A stretch of DNA of 64,000 bases from Halobacillus litoralis (GTDB taxonomy: Bacteria; Bacillota; Bacilli; Bacillales; Halobacillaceae). The stretch spans positions 186,001 through 250,000 of the forward strand of contig NZ_WMEW01000001.1 in assembly GCF_009856355.1 (NCBI RefSeq), written 5' to 3'. Position numbers and translations under genes: made by a program. The notes beneath the pieces were generated by a model. That model was not told where the DNA came from. It ran no database searches and was given only the letters and a program-made list of their open reading frames with translations. Below, in pieces: positions 25,052-34,035 of the stretch; the first letter of the stretch is position 1; the number at the start of each line of letters is the position of its first letter.

Positions 25052-26674
25052 ATGTGGTTACAACAGTACGATCCTTTTGGTAATCTGGGCGTGAGCGCGC
25101 TTTTAGCCGCTCTCCCCATCTTTTTCTTCTTTTTGGCATTAACCCGACTCCGTATGAAAGGGATCCTTGCTGCCTTTCTCACTCTCATCATGAGTCTGGT
25201 AATCGCTGTATTCTTGTTTGACATGCCATGGGGCCATGCGCTTGCCGCAGCCCTCCACGGCATAGCCAATGGTCTCTGGCCGATCGGATATATCGTCATT
25301 ATGGCGGTCTGGTTATATAAAATCGCTGTACATACTGGGAAGTTCACGGTCATCCGCTCCAGTATCGCGAACATCTCCCAGGATCAGCGTCTCCAGCTGC
25401 TGCTGATCGGCTTCAGCTTCAACGCTTTTCTTGAAGGGGCTGCCGGCTTCGGTGTACCGATTGCCATCAGTGCCGCCCTGCTTGTGGAACTTGGCTTCCG
25501 CCCGCTGAAGGCTGCTGCGTTATGCTTGATTGCCAATGCCGCTTCCGGTGCGTTCGGAGCGATTGGGATCCCTGTCATCGTCGGGGCTCAGATGGGAAAC
25601 CTGGAAACGATGGACTTGTCACGCACCCTCGCCTACCTGCTTCCTGTCATCTCCTTTGCCATTCCGTTTCTGCTCGTCTTTTTGCTGAACGGATGGAAAG
25701 GTGTGAAGGAAACGCTGCCTGCCCTGTTAGTCGTCAGTGGGATTTATACAGGCACCCAGTTGTTTACGATTCTTTTTCTCGGACCTGAACTTGCCAACAT
25801 CCTTGCCGCCCTCTTAAGCATGGCTGGTCTTGCGCTGTTCTTAAGAAAGTGGCAGCCAAAAACGATTCACAGAGAAGCGGATGCTCCCGCTGTGCAGACC
25901 GGCGAAACGTACAGCCTGAAGGAAATCATCAAAGCATGGTCTCCGTTCTACATCTTGACGGCTGTCATTACGATCTGGAGCCTGCCTGCTTTTAAAGCCT
26001 TGTTCAACGAAGGGGGTCTGCTTGCTGGTACGACCCGCCTGGTATCGATTCCATATCTGCACCAGCAGATTCAGAAGGCCCCGCCGATTGCGCCGGAAAC
26101 AACTGCGCTTGATGCTATTTTTAAACTTGATTTTATTTCTGCGACCGGCACAGCAATTCTGGTGGCTGTTCTTCTGACTGGATGGTTCAGCTCTGCGATC
26201 ACCCTTCCGGAAGGGATGAAGAACTTAAAGATGACGATCCAGGAATTATGGATTCCCATCCTGACGATCTGCTTTGTCATGGGCTTTGCCAACTTATCCA
26301 ATTTTGCCGGGCTGAGCTCCACCATCGGACTCGCCTTAGCTAAAACCGGCAGCCTGTTTCCCTTCGTCATCCCTGTGCTCGGCTGGATCGGCGTTTTCAT
26401 TACAGGTTCTGTTGTCAGCAACAATGCCTTGTTCGGTCACTTACAGGCGGTCACGGCTGATCAAATCACCGCGAACCCGGCCCTGCTACTGGCTTCCAAT
26501 ACGGCAGGCGGCGTGATGGCCAAGCTGATCTCTCCGCAGTCCATTGCGATTGCGACAGCAGCAGTTAAACAGACCGGCCAGGAGTCCACGTTATTCAAAA
26601 TGACGCTGAAATACAGCTTCATTCTGCTGATGTTGGTCTGTGTAACGACTTATGTTTTATCCCTCGGTGTATAA
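25052..26674 (+). CDS. lctP: L-lactate permease (LctP family)
   Basis: 540-residue carrier of the lactate permease family with about 13 membrane segments. Family landmarks are [11 protein letters not shown] at the N-terminus, [18 protein letters not shown] and [13 protein letters not shown] in the first half, and [17 protein letters not shown] and [19 protein letters not shown] in the second. It transports lactate with protons across the membrane; behind ldh it most likely exports fermentation lactate, though import is possible. It is co-transcribed with ldh under Rex control and ends at a strong terminator. Confidence 0.95.
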   Translation: MWLQQYDPFGNLGVSALLAALPIFFFFLALTRLRMKGILAAFLTLIMSLVIAVFLFDMPWGHALAAALHGIANGLWPIGYIVIMAVWLYKIAVHTGKFTVIRSSIANISQDQRLQLLLIGFSFNAFLEGAAGFGVPIAISAALLVELGFRPLKAAALCLIANAASGAFGAIGIPVIVGAQMGNLETMDLSRTLAYLLPVISFAIPFLLVFLLNGWKGVKETLPALLVVSGIYTGTQLFTILFLGPELANILAALLSMAGLALFLRKWQPKTIHREADAPAVQTGETYSLKEIIKAWSPFYILTAVITIWSLPAFKALFNEGGLLAGTTRLVSIPYLHQQIQKAPPIAPETTALDAIFKLDFISATGTAILVAVLLTGWFSSAITLPEGMKNLKMTIQELWIPILTICFVMGFANLSNFAGLSSTIGLALAKTGSLFPFVIPVLGWIGVFITGSVVSNNALFGHLQAVTADQITANPALLLASNTAGGVMAKLISPQSIAIATAAVKQTGQESTLFKMTLKYSFILLMLVCVTTYVLSLGV

Positions 26675-26680
26675 AAAAAA

Positions 26681-26714
26681 AAACCCCGCTCTTCTTTAAG
26701 AAAGCGGGGATTTT
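26681..26714. terminator. Bidirectional terminator between lctP and ohrR
   Basis: CCCCGCT / AGCGGGG stem with a long A-run on the left and TTTTC on the right; it serves both convergent genes. Confidence 0.85.
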
Positions 26715-26715
26715 C

Positions 26716-27162
26716 TTATGACTTTTCATTTCTTTCATGCAGATGTTCAAGAGCCTTCACGAGCGACGCCTTGAACTGCTTCAGTTCTGCTTCATCCATA
26801 GCGAGGTGATCAATGACCTGAAACGGGATGTCCCTGGCATCCTTTTCAGCGTTTCTCCCCTGCTCGGTCAACGTTACGATGACGCGGCGCTCATCCTCCG
26901 GCGACCGCTTCCGTTCAAGCAGTCCCGATGTTTCCATCCGCTTCAGCATCGGTGTAAGCGTTCCGGAATCCAGATACAGCCGCCGGCCAAGCTCGTTGAC
27001 CGTGATCCCGTCCTCCTCCCATAACACAAGCAGCACCAAATACTGCGGGTAGGTGACATCCAGCTTTTGAAGCAGGGGTTTATACATTTTCGTCATTTCC
27101 CGTGCCGCTGCATAAATGGAAAAACAAATCTGGTTTTCCAATTTCAAATGCTCTTCAGCCAT
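26716..27162 (-). CDS. ohrR: Organic-peroxide sensor repressor OhrR (MarR family)
   Basis: 148 residues, one winged helix domain. LKLENQICFSIYAAAREMTK carries the single reactive Cys13, equivalent to Cys15 of B. subtilis OhrR, whose oxidation by organic hydroperoxides releases DNA. The recognition region LYLDSGTLTPMLKRME and wing KRSPEDERRV are nearly identical to known OhrR. It contains no other cysteine, so it belongs to the one-Cys class that uses small thiols such as bacillithiol. Divergent to ohr with the operator between. Confidence 0.93.
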   Translation of the reverse strand: MAEEHLKLENQICFSIYAAAREMTKMYKPLLQKLDVTYPQYLVLLVLWEEDGITVNELGRRLYLDSGTLTPMLKRMETSGLLERKRSPEDERRVIVTLTEQGRNAEKDARDIPFQVIDHLAMDEAELKQFKASLVKALEHLHERNEKS

Positions 27163-27239
27163 ATCGATCTCTCCTTTATATCTTCAGTGTAGCGAATCCA
27201 TCCATTTGTCTCAACAAAACCAGTTTTGAGCATCGCTGG

Positions 27240-27305
27240 TTGACAAGCTGCTCTCTTTGCTATAAATTAAATTGTGCACAACTTAATTATACACAATTTA
27301 AATGA
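27240..27305. promoter_or_regulatory. ohr promoter and OhrR operator
   Basis: TTGACA at 27240-27245 with a -10 region around 27261-27268, overlapped by AT-rich inverted half-sites (AAATTGTGCACAA, TTATACACAATTT) resembling the B. subtilis OhrR box. AATGAGGAG follows as ribosome binding site. Confidence 0.6.
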
Positions 27306-27318
27306 GGAGTGAAGAAAA

Positions 27319-27741
27319 ATGGAAAAAGCTTTATATACAGCAGCAGCAACAGCACAGGGAGGACGTCAAGGTACGGTAACGTCCAGCGATGGTACACTGA
27401 ACCTTGATCTATCCATGCCGAAAGCTCTTGGCGGGTCAGGAAAAGAAGGGGCGACAAACCCGGAACAGCTTTTCGCAGCCGGTTACTCTGCATGCTTTGA
27501 CAGTGCTCTTCAACTCGTGGCCTCTCAGTCGAAGAAAAAAATTACATCTGCAATTACAGCCAACGTAAGCATCGGTAAAGAAGGCGAAGGTTTTGGTCTT
27601 GCTGTTGAACTTGCGGTGGAAGTCGAAGGCGTTTCCCAGGAAGAAGCAGAAGAGCTTGTTGAAAAAGCCCACCAGGTCTGCCCGTACTCCCGCGCGACAC
27701 GCAACAACATTGAAGTTAAACTGACAACAACTGCAAAATAA
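27319..27741 (+). CDS. ohr: Organic hydroperoxide resistance protein (Ohr/OsmC family)
   Basis: 140-residue thiol peroxidase that reduces organic and fatty-acid hydroperoxides. The peroxidatic Cys59 (AAGYSACFDSAL) and resolving Cys121 (QVCPYSRATRNN) are in place, and the early Arg-containing GGRQGTV segment is conserved. Controlled by the divergent OhrR. The gene is followed at once by a small hairpin and copy 3 of the repeat family. Confidence 0.95.
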   Translation: MEKALYTAAATAQGGRQGTVTSSDGTLNLDLSMPKALGGSGKEGATNPEQLFAAGYSACFDSALQLVASQSKKKITSAITANVSIGKEGEGFGLAVELAVEVEGVSQEEAEELVEKAHQVCPYSRATRNNIEVKLTTTAK

Positions 27742-27750
27742 AAAAAGAGC

Positions 27751-27765
27751 TCCTTCTTTGAAGGA
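27751..27765 (+). terminator. Small hairpin after ohr, T-tract replaced by a repeat
   Basis: TCCTTC-TTT-GAAGGA stem with no T-run of its own. The repeat begins 6 bases later and provides a hairpin plus T6 at 27773-27810. Confidence 0.5.
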
Positions 27766-27770
27766 CCTAT

Positions 27771-28020
27771 CAGCTTGTAGAGAAACTTCTGTTTCTTTAC
27801 AAGCTTTTTTCTTTCTTACCGCCGGGAGCGTAAGCCCCTTCCCTTTCCGCGGACGAGCGCCCGAGCTTCCTTGTGGTTTGGGTCACATTCCGCTTATTGG
27901 TGGGTGCCTGCCGCGGGCACGGCCTCAGCTAACTTGGTCAGGAAAATCAACTTCCCAAGTGGATCTTCGGCTCGCGCTGTTCCCGCAGGCGTCACCACCG
28001 AACGCTCATCGTGACAACTT
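27771..28020 (+). repeat. Terminator-associated repeat, copy 3
   Basis: Same left 100 bases as copies 1 and 2. The right part carries the cruciform block in inverted order: GGTGG-GCCTGCCGCGGGC on the left and CCCGCAGGCGTCACCACC on the right, around ACCTTGG-like and AAGTGGATCTTCGG segments. It fills the gap between ohr and the chromate-transporter genes; an open frame at 27758-28210 merely reads through it. Confidence 0.7.
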
Positions 28021-28034
28021 ATTTATGCACACGA

Positions 28035-28058
28035 AAAGAAGCCCCTTAAAAGGGGCCT
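28035..28058 (-). terminator. Terminator of the tct-ggt-chr operon
   Basis: GGCCCCTT / AAGGGGC stem followed by TTCTTTT on the minus strand, 13 bases past the stop codon. Confidence 0.65.
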
Positions 28059-28070
28059 CTCTATTTCTAT

Positions 28071-28601
28071 TCAAAGGAAAAATCCTCCATAGGCTAAAGC
28101 TCCGGCGATCACGAAAGCGGGGTGCACCTTTACCCGCTCCATCAGCACATAGCCGGCCACGATCAGAATGGCCGTCTGCAGCCAGCCGATGCCTTCAAAT
28201 GATTCCTTGAAAAAGCTCCACGCCATCACACCGAGCAGCACGGCGATAACGGGACGGACATACATCGTCATCCGCTTCACTTTCGGTGAATCCTTATATT
28301 TGAACAACAGCCCTAGCAGCATGATCATTAAAATCAAAGACGGGGCCACCGTAGCAAATACAGCAACAAGGGCTCCGGGCACTCCGGCCACTTCATAGCC
28401 GATATAACCGGCCATCTTTGTAGCAATCGGACCAGGAAGTGAATTCCCGAGTGCGAGCACTTCACTGAACTCCTGCACATCCATCCACCCATAGTTCTGA
28501 ACTACTTCATTTTCCACAAGCGGAATCGAAGCCGGCCCCCCGCCGTAACCGAGGATGCCGGGAATGAAGAAGGCGAGAAAAAGCTGCCAGTAAATCATCA
28601 T
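28071..28601 (-). CDS. Chromate transporter (CHR family), short subunit B
   Basis: 176-residue single-domain CHR protein with about 5-6 membrane segments. The conserved start FFIPGILGYGGGPASIPLVE and LALGNSLPGPIATKMAGYIGY motif match the family. Short CHR proteins work in pairs as a split version of ChrA, exporting or importing oxyanions. The start overlaps the upstream partner's stop by ATGA. In this setting (after ggt) chromate resistance is not certain; the natural substrate may be sulfate or an organic anion. Confidence 0.85.
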   Translation of the reverse strand: MMIYWQLFLAFFIPGILGYGGGPASIPLVENEVVQNYGWMDVQEFSEVLALGNSLPGPIATKMAGYIGYEVAGVPGALVAVFATVAPSLILMIMLLGLLFKYKDSPKVKRMTMYVRPVIAVLLGVMAWSFFKESFEGIGWLQTAILIVAGYVLMERVKVHPAFVIAGALAYGGFFL

Positions 28602-29161
28602 GAAGCTCCCGCCTCCTTCGCTTTCTGCTTATCTTTCTTCACAAGGGCAAATACTAACAGGGCTCCGATAATGATTCCCGGGTGGATCGAGAGCACTTCC
28701 ATCAAGATAACGAGCACGAGCGCAGCGATGACCGTGTTCCACCACCCCATCCCTTTGCCTGCCTTATCTAAAAACTGCCACGTCAACACCGCCAGCATCA
28801 CGCCAACGACGGGAATGACGGCAGCTGTCATCCCCTGCACCCAGTCGAACTGCTTGATGGATGACAGGGAGGTTAAGAGGATAATAATCAGCAGGATCGT
28901 CGGGACAATCGTCGCCAGGACACCGATCAGCATCCCTGTCAGTCCCTTCACCTGATGTCCGATATAGCCGGCCAGCTTCGTAGCAATCGGCCCGGGCAGC
29001 GTATTGCCGAGCGCCAGGATATCTCCGAACTCCTCTGCTGTTACCCATTTGTATTTGTCCACGACTTCTTTATGAATCAATGGAATCGACCCCGGGCCCC
29101 CGCCATAACCGAGCATACCGACCCGGAAAAAGGCGATAAAAATATCCCAATAGGTTCTCAT
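28598..29161 (-). CDS. Chromate transporter (CHR family), short subunit A
   Basis: 187-residue partner of the next gene with the same repeat unit: FFRVGMLGYGGGPGSIPLIH near the N-terminus, LALGNTLPGPIATKLAGYIGH after the first membrane segment, and a lysine-rich tail (KKDKQKAKEAG). AAGAAGGAG lies 9 bases before the ATG. It starts 24 bases after the ggt stop with no terminator between, so it is probably part of the tct-ggt transcript. Confidence 0.85.
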   Translation of the reverse strand: MRTYWDIFIAFFRVGMLGYGGGPGSIPLIHKEVVDKYKWVTAEEFGDILALGNTLPGPIATKLAGYIGHQVKGLTGMLIGVLATIVPTILLIIILLTSLSSIKQFDWVQGMTAAVIPVVGVMLAVLTWQFLDKAGKGMGWWNTVIAALVLVILMEVLSIHPGIIIGALLVFALVKKDKQKAKEAGAS

Positions 29162-29184
29162 GATTTAGAACTCCTTCTTCTTAA

Positions 29185-30798
29185 TTACCACCCCGCGGTT
29201 ACACCATCGGTCCGCGATTCCGTTCCTCCGACGAGGACGCCGCTTTCCGGATCTCTCCATATCATCTGCCCGCGGCCGAAGCTGTTGGGCTCGACCTGAA
29301 CCGTAATGTCATGGCCTTTATCCACGAGCTGCTGGGCGATATGGGAGGGGAAGGTCTGTTCCACTTCCACCTGCTTATCCTTCAACCACTGCCAGCGCGG
29401 CGCATCAAGGGCCGCCTGTGGATTCAATCCGAAATCGATGGTATTCATGACGACCTGCACGTGTCCCTGCGGCTGCATGAAGCCACCCATCACACCGAAT
29501 GGACCGACGGGGTTGTTGTCTTTTGTTAAAAATCCGGGAATGATCGTATGGTACGTCCGCTTCCCACCTTCAAGAGCATTCACATGGTCAGGATCCATGG
29601 AAAAGTTATGCCCGCGGTTCTGCAGGGCGATGCCTGTTCCGGGAACGACCAGCCCTGACCCGAAGCCCATGTAGTTGCTTTGAATGAAGGAAACCATATT
29701 TCCATCTCCGTCCGCGGCCGCTAAATAAACCGTCCCGCTCAAAGATGGTTCACCCGCTTCCGGCTGACGTGCTTCTTCTCTGATGAGCTGCCGGCGCTCC
29801 TCCCCGTAGGATTCATTCAATAGATCTTCTGCCGTATGCCTCATATAGGAAGGTTCGGTAATATGCTTCTGTCCATCCGCAAAAGCAAGCTTCATCGCTT
29901 CCATCTGCTTATGATACGTATCCACCGAATCCTTCGTCGGAAACTCAAAGCCCTTCAAAATATTCAACGCCTGCAGCGCAATCAGCCCCTGGCCGTTCGG
30001 GGGGATTTCCCACACATCATAGCCGCGGTAGTTCACGCCGATCGGATCGACCCACTCACAGCGGTGCTGAGCTAAATCTTCCTTCGTTATGTATCCGCCA
30101 TGCTCCTTTGAAAAAGCAGCGATTTTCTCCGCCAGTTCTCCTTCATAAAAAGAGGCCGCCTTTGTTTTTCCAATCGAGCGCAGTGTTTCCGCATGATCGT
30201 GGGAGGACCAGATCTCCCCTGCTTTTGGCGCCCGTCCTTTTGGTGTGAACGTATGGAACCATTCCGAAAATACATCATCCTCCAGTTCCTTTTCAAACGT
30301 CTGGACAGCTTTGTTCCAGTATTTCGCAAGGGTCGGTGAAACTGGGAAGCCTTCTTCAGCATACTGTACAGCGGGTGCAAGCACCTCTTCTAATGGAAGC
30401 TTTCCAAACGTTTCGCTCAGTTCCGCCCAGGCACTCGGCGCTCCCGGCACAGTGACAGGCACCCATCCGTATTTTGGTATTTCCTCATGACCATCTGCCT
30501 TCACCTGATCAATGGAAATCGACTGCGGCGAGCGCCCGCTCGCATTCAGTCCGTGCAGCTTTCCTTTCGTCCAAACAAGTGCAAAGGCATCTCCGCCAAT
30601 GCCGTTGGAGGTCGGTTCGACAACGGTAAGGCAGGCGGCCGTGGCAATCGCCGCATCAATGGCGTTGCCTCCTTTTTTCATAATGTCGAGGCCCGCCTGC
30701 CCCGCCAGCGGCTGGGAGGTCGAGACCATTCCATTTTTGGCGTAGACGGCCTTGCGTGAGACCGGGTAGGGCTGGGCATGGTGGTTCAATGATATCAT
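29185..30798 (-). CDS. Gamma-glutamyltransferase, cytoplasmic (YwrD-like)
   Basis: 537-residue Ntn-hydrolase. The precursor would cleave itself before the nucleophile Thr near residue 352 (LSGTVYLAAADGDGN). Other family features: GGNAIDAAIATAACLTVVEP, SNGIGGDAFALVW, NSYMGF-GSG-like oxyanion region and GGFMQPQGHVQV. There is no signal peptide, unlike secreted Ggt, so it acts on gamma-glutamyl compounds inside the cell. I choose the ATG at 30796-30798, 10 bases after AAGGAGA; a TTG at 30804 is closer to it. The start follows the tctA stop by 2 bases, so import and hydrolysis are linked. Confidence 0.9.
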   Translation of the reverse strand: MISLNHHAQPYPVSRKAVYAKNGMVSTSQPLAGQAGLDIMKKGGNAIDAAIATAACLTVVEPTSNGIGGDAFALVWTKGKLHGLNASGRSPQSISIDQVKADGHEEIPKYGWVPVTVPGAPSAWAELSETFGKLPLEEVLAPAVQYAEEGFPVSPTLAKYWNKAVQTFEKELEDDVFSEWFHTFTPKGRAPKAGEIWSSHDHAETLRSIGKTKAASFYEGELAEKIAAFSKEHGGYITKEDLAQHRCEWVDPIGVNYRGYDVWEIPPNGQGLIALQALNILKGFEFPTKDSVDTYHKQMEAMKLAFADGQKHITEPSYMRHTAEDLLNESYGEERRQLIREEARQPEAGEPSLSGTVYLAAADGDGNMVSFIQSNYMGFGSGLVVPGTGIALQNRGHNFSMDPDHVNALEGGKRTYHTIIPGFLTKDNNPVGPFGVMGGFMQPQGHVQVVMNTIDFGLNPQAALDAPRWQWLKDKQVEVEQTFPSHIAQQLVDKGHDITVQVEPNSFGRGQMIWRDPESGVLVGGTESRTDGVTAGW

Positions 30799-30800
30799 AA

Positions 30801-32315
30801 TCAAGCACTCTCCTTATTCTCTTGTTCATATTCATTCGGTTTGTTCTGCTTCATACTGCTGATGATCCCGTACGTTAAGGACGCGGCGGCCATCACCAGA
30901 AGCACAGCTGAAATCGGTCTGGTAAAGAAGGTTGTCAGATCGGGACTTACGGAAATCGCCTGACGCAGGTTTTCTTCAATCATCGGACCAAGGATGATGC
31001 CAAGAATGAACGGGGCCAGAGGAAATAGATTGGCTTTCATCCAATACCCGATCAAACCAAAGGCAAGCAGCACCCACACATCAAACATACGATTGTTCAC
31101 AGCAAAGCTTCCGAGCACGCAAAGCAGCAGAATCACTGGAATTAACACATGCTGGGGAATGTTATTGATCTTCAAAAATACTTTAATCCCAAGGCTCTGA
31201 ACAATCAGCATCAGGAACGCCGCCAGGAAGAAGGAAATGAAGATTCCATAGACAAGAACCGGCTGGTTTTCCATCAACAATGGTCCAGGCTGAATGCCGT
31301 GAATCAGCAGGGCCCCCAGCATCATCGCCGTTACTGCATCGCCGGGTATCCCGAAGGCAAGCATTGGTACGAAGGACCCTCCAATGGACGAGTTATTCGC
31401 AGATTCCGCTGCAATGATCCCTTCTTTCGTCCCTTTTCCAAATTCGTGAGACTTCCTGGAAAACTTCTTCGCGATATCATAGCTTAAGATATTCGCAATA
31501 CTTCCGCCGGCTGCCGGGAGAATACCTACGAGTGTCCCGATAAAGCTCGACCTTATCACATTCGTTCCGGACGACCACATATCCTTTAAAAGCTTCGGCA
31601 GTGGGTAGCTGACGTTGGACGCCTCATTGAACGGAACAGGAGCGGGCGGTCTTTTGATATCACTCATCAGCTGGGAAAAGGCAAACAATCCGATCAGCAC
31701 CGGAAGGAAATTGAATCCTGACATGAGTTCAGACATTCCGAACGTAAAACGTGGAATTGCGGTCAGCGGATCGGAACCGACCAGGGCGAACAATATACCG
31801 AGCATCCCGGAAATCAATCCCTTAATTAAGGAACCATCACTCAAGCTGGCGATGGCACTGATGCCAAACAGCATCAAAGCGAACATTTCCCAAGGACCGA
31901 ACTCCAGCGCCCATTCTGCTAGAATCGGAGCTGTGAAAATAAGTATGATACCGGAGATGATCGTACCGATGAATGATGACCACAACCCAATGGCCAGCGC
32001 TTTTCCAGCTTCTCCGTTTTTCACCATCGGATAACCGTCGAACGTTGTTGCGACGGACGAAGGAGTTCCTGGAATCCCGAACAGGCAGGATGTAATAAGA
32101 CCTCCAGCGCTTCCCCCCACCTGTACGCCCATCATCAACGCAATTCCATTGACCGGATCCATGCTGAAGCTGAATGGCAGCGTCAAGGCTACCCCCATCG
32201 TTATGGTAAAGCCTGGGATGCTTCCCACAATGATCCCGGCAACAACGCCGGCAAGCAGGATGAGGATCGTCTGTATATTCAATATGGATTCGAAACTTAA
32301 TAAAATACTATCCAT
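30801..32315 (-). CDS. tctA: Tripartite tricarboxylate transporter, large membrane subunit TctA
   Basis: 504-residue protein with about 12 membrane segments. TctA signatures: GIIVGSIPGFTITMGVALTLPF and the matching second-half IGTLVGILPAAGGSIANILSY, plus GIPGTPSSVATTFDGYPM and AFGIPGDAVTAMML. It forms the Na+- or proton-driven channel that takes solute from the binding protein TctC. Encoded last of tctCBA, directly before ggt. Confidence 0.92.
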   Translation of the reverse strand: MDSILLSFESILNIQTILILLAGVVAGIIVGSIPGFTITMGVALTLPFSFSMDPVNGIALMMGVQVGGSAGGLITSCLFGIPGTPSSVATTFDGYPMVKNGEAGKALAIGLWSSFIGTIISGIILIFTAPILAEWALEFGPWEMFALMLFGISAIASLSDGSLIKGLISGMLGILFALVGSDPLTAIPRFTFGMSELMSGFNFLPVLIGLFAFSQLMSDIKRPPAPVPFNEASNVSYPLPKLLKDMWSSGTNVIRSSFIGTLVGILPAAGGSIANILSYDIAKKFSRKSHEFGKGTKEGIIAAESANNSSIGGSFVPMLAFGIPGDAVTAMMLGALLIHGIQPGPLLMENQPVLVYGIFISFFLAAFLMLIVQSLGIKVFLKINNIPQHVLIPVILLLCVLGSFAVNNRMFDVWVLLAFGLIGYWMKANLFPLAPFILGIILGPMIEENLRQAISVSPDLTTFFTRPISAVLLVMAAASLTYGIISSMKQNKPNEYEQENKESA

Positions 32316-32330
32316 TATTCAAACCCCTTT

Positions 32331-32819
32331 TTAAAAAAGAACTCCTGATGGCAGAAAGACTAGCAGGAACTTTTGGAAGATAAAGCTCAAGACATACGTC
32401 ACAACGATAGAAATGATCAGCACAAGCCAGAGACGCTTTCTATTGGATGATAGAAGCAGATACAGCGTGAACAGAAACGCAACCGAAGATAAAAAGTACC
32501 CGGCTAATGGCATGATGAAGATGTAGGCACCAAACAAAGCGAACGTGTACCACACTTTCTTCCCTTCCGCCCACCGCTCTTTCAAGCTTGTCTTTGGTTC
32601 TGTTCGCTGCTGTTTTTCTGATGTTACATACGCATACACACTTTTCACGAGCAAAAGAAGACTCAGAACGGCAAGGATACCAATGATGATATTTGGAAAA
32701 AAGTCTCCTTCGGTTTTGCCGAGGCTTCTTTCCGGAATTAATGTGGATCCGTAAAAGGCCAGTCCGCAAAAGGCTAAGAGGATTACAGCATTCATGGCAT
32801 CTCTTTTAACGGTCATCAT
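32331..32819 (-). CDS. tctB: Tripartite tricarboxylate transporter, small membrane subunit TctB
   Basis: 162 residues with four membrane segments (about 9-27, 40-60, 88-122, 130-158), the size and layout of TctB. Conserved pattern: FFPNIIIGILAVLSLLLL early and a C-terminal FQKFLLVFLPSG. GAGGAGG precedes the ATG. It lies between tctC and tctA in the usual order. Confidence 0.88.
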   Translation of the reverse strand: MMTVKRDAMNAVILLAFCGLAFYGSTLIPERSLGKTEGDFFPNIIIGILAVLSLLLLVKSVYAYVTSEKQQRTEPKTSLKERWAEGKKVWYTFALFGAYIFIMPLAGYFLSSVAFLFTLYLLLSSNRKRLWLVLIISIVVTYVLSFIFQKFLLVFLPSGVLF

Positions 32820-32834
32820 GTCAGACGCCTCCTC

Positions 32835-33809
32835 TTATTCAAGCAGCCCGCTTGTTTCAAGGGACTCTTTCATTTCCACTTCATTTTCTCCCAGGAACTG
32901 AACGTATTCTTCTGTATTTTTGTAGGAGACTTCACTTCCGAGCTCTTCCATTCTTTCCTGGAATGACTCACTTTCTGCAACGTTTTGAAGAGCATCACTC
33001 AACTTCTCTACAATTGCCTCCGGCGTATCTTTCGGTGCAGCAATACCACGGCTTACTGCAGAGGTAACGTCAATCCCTTGTTCTTTCAATGTTGGCACAT
33101 CCGGGAATTCATCACTGCGTTCTTCTCCTGTGTACCCAAGCAGTTTCATACGATCATCAGCCATGTATTCCTTACCAGCGGCAATCGATACACTACCGAG
33201 GTGCACATCATTGGCAACAATCGCCTTCATCCGTTTGGCAGTCCCTTCATAACCGACAATGTTGAACTGAATATCTGCAGCGGTTTGGATCAATGCCGGC
33301 TCAAGCTGGGAAGTAGAACCGATGGAAGCTGCATATGTAATACTTTCAGGATTTCCTTCTGCATCAGCGACGACGTCTTCCATATTGTCCCACGGGTTTT
33401 CCGGGTGCGTAGCGACAAGATCATAGGTCGATGTCATAAGCGATACAGGCTGGAAGTCAAAATAACCGAAGTCTGCCTGCCCCATCAATTCGGACATCGC
33501 CATGGAATCATGAATCGCAAGAAGCGTATAACCATCCGGCTTGGCATCAAGCGTCTGCTGCGCTCCGATGACACCACTTCCTCCTGAGATATTTTTAACA
33601 ATGACATCCTGTTCCAGTTCCTTTTCCAACTCCTCAGCGATGACACGGTTAATCGCATCCGTATCTCCTCCGGCATCCCATGGAACAACAATCTGAACCG
33701 GCTGTTCCGGATAGCTTTCTCCTTCTGCTTCCGTCGAACCCCCTGCTGAACTACACGCAGATAAAACTAAGCTGCTTCCAAGAATAAGTGCCCCCATCAT
33801 TTTTTTCAT
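32835..33809 (-). CDS. tctC: Tripartite tricarboxylate transporter, solute-binding lipoprotein TctC
   Basis: 324 residues; lipobox LVLSAC with Cys19, so it is tethered outside the membrane. Family motifs: YPEQPVQIVVPWDAGGDTDA (ligand-pocket loop), VKNISGGSGVIGAQQ, KPDGYTLLA and the ITYAASIGSTSQL segment. TctC-type proteins bind di-/tricarboxylates but also glutamate-like acids; ggt in the same operon suggests a gamma-glutamyl compound here (inference). GAGGAGGATGAGG before the ATG. First gene of the operon. Confidence 0.9.
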   Translation of the reverse strand: MKKMMGALILGSSLVLSACSSAGGSTEAEGESYPEQPVQIVVPWDAGGDTDAINRVIAEELEKELEQDVIVKNISGGSGVIGAQQTLDAKPDGYTLLAIHDSMAMSELMGQADFGYFDFQPVSLMTSTYDLVATHPENPWDNMEDVVADAEGNPESITYAASIGSTSQLEPALIQTAADIQFNIVGYEGTAKRMKAIVANDVHLGSVSIAAGKEYMADDRMKLLGYTGEERSDEFPDVPTLKEQGIDVTSAVSRGIAAPKDTPEAIVEKLSDALQNVAESESFQERMEELGSEVSYKNTEEYVQFLGENEVEMKESLETSGLLE

Positions 33810-33861
33810 TCCTCATCCTCCTCGGATTTTTAATTTTTCAAATAATTTAGAATTAAATAAT

Positions 33862-33890
33862 ATACTAGATAAATCATGTCCCTATGTCAA
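33862..33890 (-). promoter_or_regulatory. Sigma-A promoter of tctCBA-ggt
   Basis: TTGACA (33885-33890), 17-base spacer, TAGTAT (33862-33867) on the minus strand, in AT-rich DNA facing the divergent lrp gene. Confidence 0.65.
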
Positions 33891-34009
33891 TACAATTCCA
33901 AACAAAAATAAAGATAAATCCATGTAATTGCTTACAAAAAGATAAAATTATATGATATTTACTTACACAAAGTAAATGATTGCCTGTTTGTTCCATCTTG
34001 GTGGTTTGA

Positions 34010-34015
34010 TATAAT
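34010..34015 (+). promoter_or_regulatory. -10 element of the Lrp-type gene
   Basis: TATAAT with a TG one base upstream (extended -10), 21 bases before the start codon; no good -35 is seen. Confidence 0.45.
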
Positions 34016-34035
34016 GAGGGTGGAAGGAGTTTGCT

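Noticed and set aside
27758..28210. 150-codon open frame after ohr
   Set aside because: It reads through repeat copy 3 into the antisense of the CHR gene; low-complexity Pro/Arg/Ser composition.
28071..29161. Frameshifted full-length ChrA
   Set aside because: Each half has its own ribosome binding site and conserved N-terminal motif, and the ATGA overlap is normal for paired short CHR genes.
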